Assembly (NCBI GenBank): GCA_947494205.1 | Contig: CANLUH010000002.1 | Coordinates: 186,001-250,000 of the forward strand | Source of the DNA: an uncultured Flavobacteriaceae bacterium | Lineage (GTDB): Bacteria > Bacteroidota > Bacteroidia > Flavobacteriales > Flavobacteriaceae | Reading direction: 5' to 3' | Length of the DNA: 64,000 nucleotides | Shown: positions 59,965 to 64,000 of the stretch, one piece after another | Layout of the letters: each line of letters begins with the position of its first letter | Position numbering within the stretch: the first letter of the stretch is position 1 | Program-made: the position numbers and the translations under genes | The notes under the pieces: model-generated | Seen by the model: the letters and a program-made list of their open reading frames with translations, nothing else | Told to the model about the DNA's origin: nothing | Databases searched by the model: none

Positions 59965-62900
59965 ATGAAAAAAATACTAGTACTATTAGCATTTGCGTGC
60001 TTAAGTTTCTCTAATGCTCAAGAAAGTTATTCCGATTTTTGGTCGGCATTATTAAGTAATGATAGAGAAAACGCTACTAAACTATACAAATCTGTAAAGG
60101 ATAAAGAAAATATAAAGGCGTTAATTACTAATCGTATTTTAAATTTTCAAAAAGGTATTTATAAAGAAGATAAAGCCTTTTTAAAAGCCTTTGTAACTAA
60201 AGCAGATTACGAAAACTATTTATATGCGCTTTGGAACGAACAATACGTATTTACCTCTTATTTAGAAACAGGGTTAAATAATACAATAAAAAACAAGATA
60301 GCGTTGGTTTCTAATGCAACGTCTAAAAGTACAACAATAGACGATGCTTTATTATACTTAAATGGTGTAACGGCAAGGCACTCTAACGATTTAAAAGCTT
60401 ATACAGATGCTATGATTAGTATGAAAGCTTTTAAAAATTGGCAATATTGTGGCGTTTTCGAAAACTTAAATAAAAGTGGATTAGACCGTGTGTATGCACC
60501 AGAAGCTAACGCGCAGTCTACAACACCCTTTAATGCAGAAAGTAACGGTTATGTTAATTGGTATACTGCAAACCATACACAAGATGCCTATCAGTTTTTT
60601 ACAAATCATGAAGAGTATGGTAGCGGAGTGCATTATGCACAATCCTTTATTACTGCAGAAAAAGATGAAGAAGTTATTTTAAGAGTAGGAAACGGATCTG
60701 CCTTTAAACTTTGGTTAAACGATGTGTTAATTTATGAAAATATTGAAGACGTAACTACAGATTTAAACGCCTATCAAGTTAAAGTAAAAATACCAAAAGG
60801 AACAAACAGGCTTTTAATTAAAAATGCTGAAAGTGGTTACGGAAGCTATTTTATTATCACGCCATTTAATTTAGATGGAACACACAATACAACTTTAAAA
60901 GATAGCGCAGAATATAGCGATTATAATAATAGTACAGAGCAAACTATTAATCCTGAAGTGATTGAAAATGAGTTTGAAATATTTTTTAAAACTAAAGTAA
61001 AAGAAAACCCTAACGATTTCTTTTATGCCTATTGCTTAATCAATACTTACTTTAGAAACTCTAAACACGAAGAAGCAAAACTAGTTTTAGAGCCGTATTT
61101 AAAACAATACCCTAAAAGTTCTCTTTTAAGACAATTACAAATTAAAATAAATAAGTACGCAAAAGATTATACAACTATAGACGAGCTTAATAAAAACATA
61201 CAGTTAGACGATCCAACACACCATTATCCTATTGTATTAAAAGCTGCAGATTACGAAAAGTTATCTCGTATGACTATAGATGAGTTAAAAACGTTTTTAA
61301 AAACATTAGAGAACGCTACAGACATAAAATTAATACACATTTTAGGCGATTTTGTATATAATGCAAGACAAGAAGATAGAGCGAAACTTAAGAAGAATAT
61401 AGATAATATTATTAAAGAGTTAGATGGTAATACGTCTATGATTTTAAAATTCGCACCGTTCTATGGTACGTTATTCGAAGAAGAAAATAAATCTATTAAG
61501 ATTTTAGAAAACTTTAGTAAAGACCACTGGTCTTATGCCTTAGAAAGTAGATTAGCAGGATATTACGATAAGCGAAATAATAAAAAGGCCTCTTTAAACA
61601 TTGTTAAAGAGAAGTTAGAGTATTTTAAAACTAATACGTCTTATCTAAATCGTATAATCGATAAACTACACGATTACCAAGAGTACGAAGCCTCTTTAGA
61701 TTACATAGAACAAGGTTTAGTAAACTTTCCATATTCCTTTACCTTTTACGAATATAAGGGAGATGCCTTATTACAAATGGGTAAAAAACAAGAAGCCGTA
61801 AAAGCTTACGAAAAATCTTTAGAACATAACAGTAATTACAAAGCGTTACGTAAAAAAATTAAGGATTTAAAAAGTGAAACTAACGTGCTAACCACATTAG
61901 TAAAAGAAGAAGCTTACGATTATATAGAGCAGGAGAGAGGTAAAGTAACCGATAATAATTATGGGTTTAATATTTTATTAGACAACATAGCCATAGAATT
62001 GTATGGTGAAGGTGGTGGACAGTACAGAAATGTATTTGTATATGAAATTACATCTAATAGCGGATTAGAGCGTTTTAAAGAATATAACTTAGGTCTAACA
62101 GGTAGTTATAATATAATAAAATCTGAAATTGTTAAAGCAGATAAAAGCATTGTACCAGCAGACAAAAGCGGATCTAATTTAGTTTTTAATGGTTTAGCTT
62201 TAGGAGATATCATTTATTTAGATTACGAAAATTCGTTTTCTAGCTCTGGACGCTTTTATAAAGATTATACAGATAGTTTTATGATGGAGTCTTTCCATCC
62301 AGTAGTATCATCTTCATTAAAAATAATAACACCAAAAGATTATAAGTTAGTATACAAAGTTGTAAATGGAGATATAAAGCCTACGATTACAGATAAAGAT
62401 GGTTATACATTATATGAATGGGGAGTAAAGAACTTTCCTGGTTTAGAGCAAGGAGAAGACTACATGCTAGAAGGCGTAGATATGGCAGAACATATACATG
62501 TTAGTACTATAAAAGATTGGAATGAAGTATCGGTTTGGTATTCCGATTTAGTACGCTCACGAATGGAATACGATTCTACAGTAGAAACGGCATTTAATAC
62601 TGTTTTCCCTAAAGGTTACAAAAACTTAAGCGAAGACGAACGTGCTAAAGCTATATATAACTACATGATGGCTAATTTTACGTACAGTTATGTTAGTTTT
62701 AGACAAAGTGGTTTTGTACCGCAGAAACCAGCAAAAACAATTAAAACAAACCTAGGCGACTGTAAAGATTTTTCTACAGTATTTGTAACATTAGCAAAAA
62801 AAGCAGAATTAAAATCTAATCTAGTATTAATACTTACGGCAGATTATGGTGATAATAGTTTAGTATTGCCAAGTACAGATTTTAATCACTGTATTGCAAA

Positions 62901-63717
62901 AGTAATGATAGATGGAAAAGAGCAATTTTTAGAATTAACAGACAAATATTTACCGTATAAATCTTTACCAACTTCTTTAAGAGGAGCAACAGCTTTAGAA
63001 ATCCCTATTAACTTTAATCAAACTAATAATTTCGATTTATTTAAACTAGATAATGTTTCTAGAGAAAAAGCAATTGTTAGAAGTAATGCAAAACTTAATA
63101 TAAAGGAAGACCAAATAAAAATGGTTATAGATGCCGAAGTTACAGGACATACTAACTCGTATTATGCAGGGATATTTGCAGAACCTAATCAAGAGGTTGT
63201 TAAAAAATCTATATACGATGATTTCGATTCACGTATTAAAGAAGACTTCACTTTAGATGCTATTAGAGATATAAAAAGAGAAGATAATGATCGCGTTATT
63301 TCTTATACTTCAGACATTACAATAAATAAGAAAACGAGTAAAATTGGTAAAATAAATATTTTACAATTGCCAATTATAGCAACACCATACACAAGTTCTA
63401 TTATTAGTTTAGAAAAAAGAGTACATACTATAGATTATACTAAATATGAAACGATGGATGGCTATTATGTAGATTATGATATCATTTTAGATAGCAATCA
63501 GAAGTTTACAGAAATTCCTGAAAATGTAGATTTAAAATTTAAAAAGCACAGTTACAAGCTAACTTCTACATTAGAAAAAGACAATCACTTAAAAGTAATT
63601 ATAGAAGCTAACCCAGATTTAGATAGAATAACTCCAGAAGATTATTTAGAGTTTAAAAACTATGTAAAGCAAATACTGGAAGCAGAAGAAGCTTTTATAG
63701 GTTACAAATCTGTTTAA
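59965..63717 (+). CDS. large secreted TPR/DUF3857/transglutaminase-like protein
   Basis: 1250 aa. Signal peptide 1-18 (ends SNAQ). The N-terminal half contains a beta segment (about 170-310) and TPR-like helices (about 345-650, e.g. KGDALLQMGKKQEAVKAYEKSLEHN). DUF3857 follows at about 670-880. The transglutaminase-like core has Cys in LGDCKDFSTVFVTLAKKA (about 933), His in DFNHCIAK (about 974) and Asp in LELTDKYLPY, forming an intact triad. It is periplasmic or surface-exposed. Such proteins are common in Bacteroidota; role unknown, maybe peptide cleavage or crosslinking. Confidence 0.87.
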   Translation: MKKILVLLAFACLSFSNAQESYSDFWSALLSNDRENATKLYKSVKDKENIKALITNRILNFQKGIYKEDKAFLKAFVTKADYENYLYALWNEQYVFTSYLETGLNNTIKNKIALVSNATSKSTTIDDALLYLNGVTARHSNDLKAYTDAMISMKAFKNWQYCGVFENLNKSGLDRVYAPEANAQSTTPFNAESNGYVNWYTANHTQDAYQFFTNHEEYGSGVHYAQSFITAEKDEEVILRVGNGSAFKLWLNDVLIYENIEDVTTDLNAYQVKVKIPKGTNRLLIKNAESGYGSYFIITPFNLDGTHNTTLKDSAEYSDYNNSTEQTINPEVIENEFEIFFKTKVKENPNDFFYAYCLINTYFRNSKHEEAKLVLEPYLKQYPKSSLLRQLQIKINKYAKDYTTIDELNKNIQLDDPTHHYPIVLKAADYEKLSRMTIDELKTFLKTLENATDIKLIHILGDFVYNARQEDRAKLKKNIDNIIKELDGNTSMILKFAPFYGTLFEEENKSIKILENFSKDHWSYALESRLAGYYDKRNNKKASLNIVKEKLEYFKTNTSYLNRIIDKLHDYQEYEASLDYIEQGLVNFPYSFTFYEYKGDALLQMGKKQEAVKAYEKSLEHNSNYKALRKKIKDLKSETNVLTTLVKEEAYDYIEQERGKVTDNNYGFNILLDNIAIELYGEGGGQYRNVFVYEITSNSGLERFKEYNLGLTGSYNIIKSEIVKADKSIVPADKSGSNLVFNGLALGDIIYLDYENSFSSSGRFYKDYTDSFMMESFHPVVSSSLKIITPKDYKLVYKVVNGDIKPTITDKDGYTLYEWGVKNFPGLEQGEDYMLEGVDMAEHIHVSTIKDWNEVSVWYSDLVRSRMEYDSTVETAFNTVFPKGYKNLSEDERAKAIYNYMMANFTYSYVSFRQSGFVPQKPAKTIKTNLGDCKDFSTVFVTLAKKAELKSNLVLILTADYGDNSLVLPSTDFNHCIAKVMIDGKEQFLELTDKYLPYKSLPTSLRGATALEIPINFNQTNNFDLFKLDNVSREKAIVRSNAKLNIKEDQIKMVIDAEVTGHTNSYYAGIFAEPNQEVVKKSIYDDFDSRIKEDFTLDAIRDIKREDNDRVISYTSDITINKKTSKIGKINILQLPIIATPYTSSIISLEKRVHTIDYTKYETMDGYYVDYDIILDSNQKFTEIPENVDLKFKKHSYKLTSTLEKDNHLKVIIEANPDLDRITPEDYLEFKNYVKQILEAEEAFIGYKSV

Positions 63718-63732
63718 GATAGAAGAGTGTAT

Positions 63733-63767
63733 AAAAAAAGCGTTATTTATTAAATAACGCTTTTTTT
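63733..63767. terminator. bidirectional terminator between convergent genes
   Basis: A near-perfect palindrome AAAAAAAGCGTTATTTA/TAAATAACGCTTTTTTT. It serves both the transglutaminase-like gene and the convergent riboflavin gene. Confidence 0.9.
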
Positions 63768-63789
63768 ATGTTGTATGGGTAATGTAAAC

Positions 63790-64000
63790 TTAATACGTAA
63801 CATATTCTACAATTTCTAAGCCATAACCAATCATACCTACACGTTTGCCTTGTTCTGTATTAGATACTAATTTTAGTTTATGAATATTTAAATCGTGTAA
63901 TATCTGCGCGCCAATACCAAAATCTCTATCATCCATTTTAATAGCTGGTGCTTTTGTTACCTCATTGTCTTTTTGAGCGTCTTTTAAAAGACTTAAACGC
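63790..64000 (-). CDS. GTP cyclohydrolase II (RibA/RibBA), C-terminal end
   Basis: The last 70 codons of a gene that continues past the window edge, stop at 63790. The end [19 protein letters not shown] followed by [19 protein letters not shown] is the typical C-terminus of RibA domains, which open the GTP ring in riboflavin synthesis. In Bacteroidota the domain is usually fused to RibB (RibBA); this cannot be checked here. The protein is cytoplasmic. Confidence 0.87.
   Translation of the reverse strand, partial: RLSLLKDAQKDNEVTKAPAIKMDDRDFGIGAQILHDLNIHKLKLVSNTEQGKRVGMIGYGLEIVEYVTY

Overview
The window is AT-rich chromosomal DNA from a member of the Bacteroidota, most likely a marine Flavobacteriaceae. 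The evidence is a laminarin-type glucan utilisation cluster, a C-terminal type IX secretion sorting domain, bacillithiol synthesis (bshB1), a fused System II cytochrome c synthase, many lipoproteins and small membrane proteins, and promoter-like TAnnTTTG elements in front of many genes. One promoter, for tRNA-His, fits the full Bacteroidota consensus TTTG-N19-TAnnTTTG. The genus cannot be fixed from the sequence alone.

Layout. 1-5172: end of a glucan utilisation operon, with a GH30 enzyme (cut by the window edge), a GPH/MFS sugar symporter fused to a GH17 glycosidase, and two further GH17-type proteins without signal peptides. 5461-7041: secreted, tandem-repeat, carbohydrate-binding-like protein with a T9SS tail. 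7042-13916: accessory stretch with unknown proteins, a lipoprotein/small-protein/patatin cassette, an Xre-RES toxin-antitoxin pair and two secreted unknowns. 13941-24812: mostly minus-strand core and transport genes (SSS symporter with a 33-aa leader membrane peptide, PIG-L deacetylase, MscS, Maf, UbiA, TonB-like, KdsC-like, DUF2520, Crp/Fnr). 24891-34347: truncated haemoglobin, CcsA/ResB fusion, MATE, small membrane proteins, trans-sulfuration enzyme, four-helix-bundle protein, rlmF, bshB1. 34447-34521: tRNA-His, followed by a hairpin-rich, gene-poor stretch. 35484-45032: minus-strand FAD oxidases, fatty acid hydroxylase-like protein, two M28 peptidase paralogues, DUF3108 group. 45412-52504: plus-strand block ending in a probable defence island: a macro-like/PUA-like/KAP NTPase, a BglII/BstYI-like restriction enzyme with no visible methyltransferase, and a second PD-(D/E)XK-like protein. 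52552-56331: Na+/solute symporter divergent from a cysteine dioxygenase/sulfinoalanine decarboxylase-like operon (hypotaurine synthesis). 56332-56825: tRNA-Ser with a broken duplicate of its 3' end. 56826-64000: thioesterase, nitroreductase, thioredoxin, DegT aminotransferase, large transglutaminase-like protein, and the 3' end of a RibA/RibBA-like gene.

How the genes work together. The glucan cluster suggests outer hydrolysis of branched beta-glucan by GH30, uptake of short oligosaccharides by the GPH/MFS symporter, and cytoplasmic cleavage by GH17 domains, one physically joined to the importer. The cysteine dioxygenase carries all residues for a eukaryote-type Cys-Tyr cofactor and sits beside a PLP decarboxylase, a two-step route from cysteine to hypotaurine. 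The best candidate for an undescribed system is 47452-52504, where a multi-domain KAP ATPase stands near two nuclease-like proteins. Several very short membrane proteins (33, 36, 37, 46 and 62 aa, plus a weaker 22-aa one) are easily missed by gene callers.
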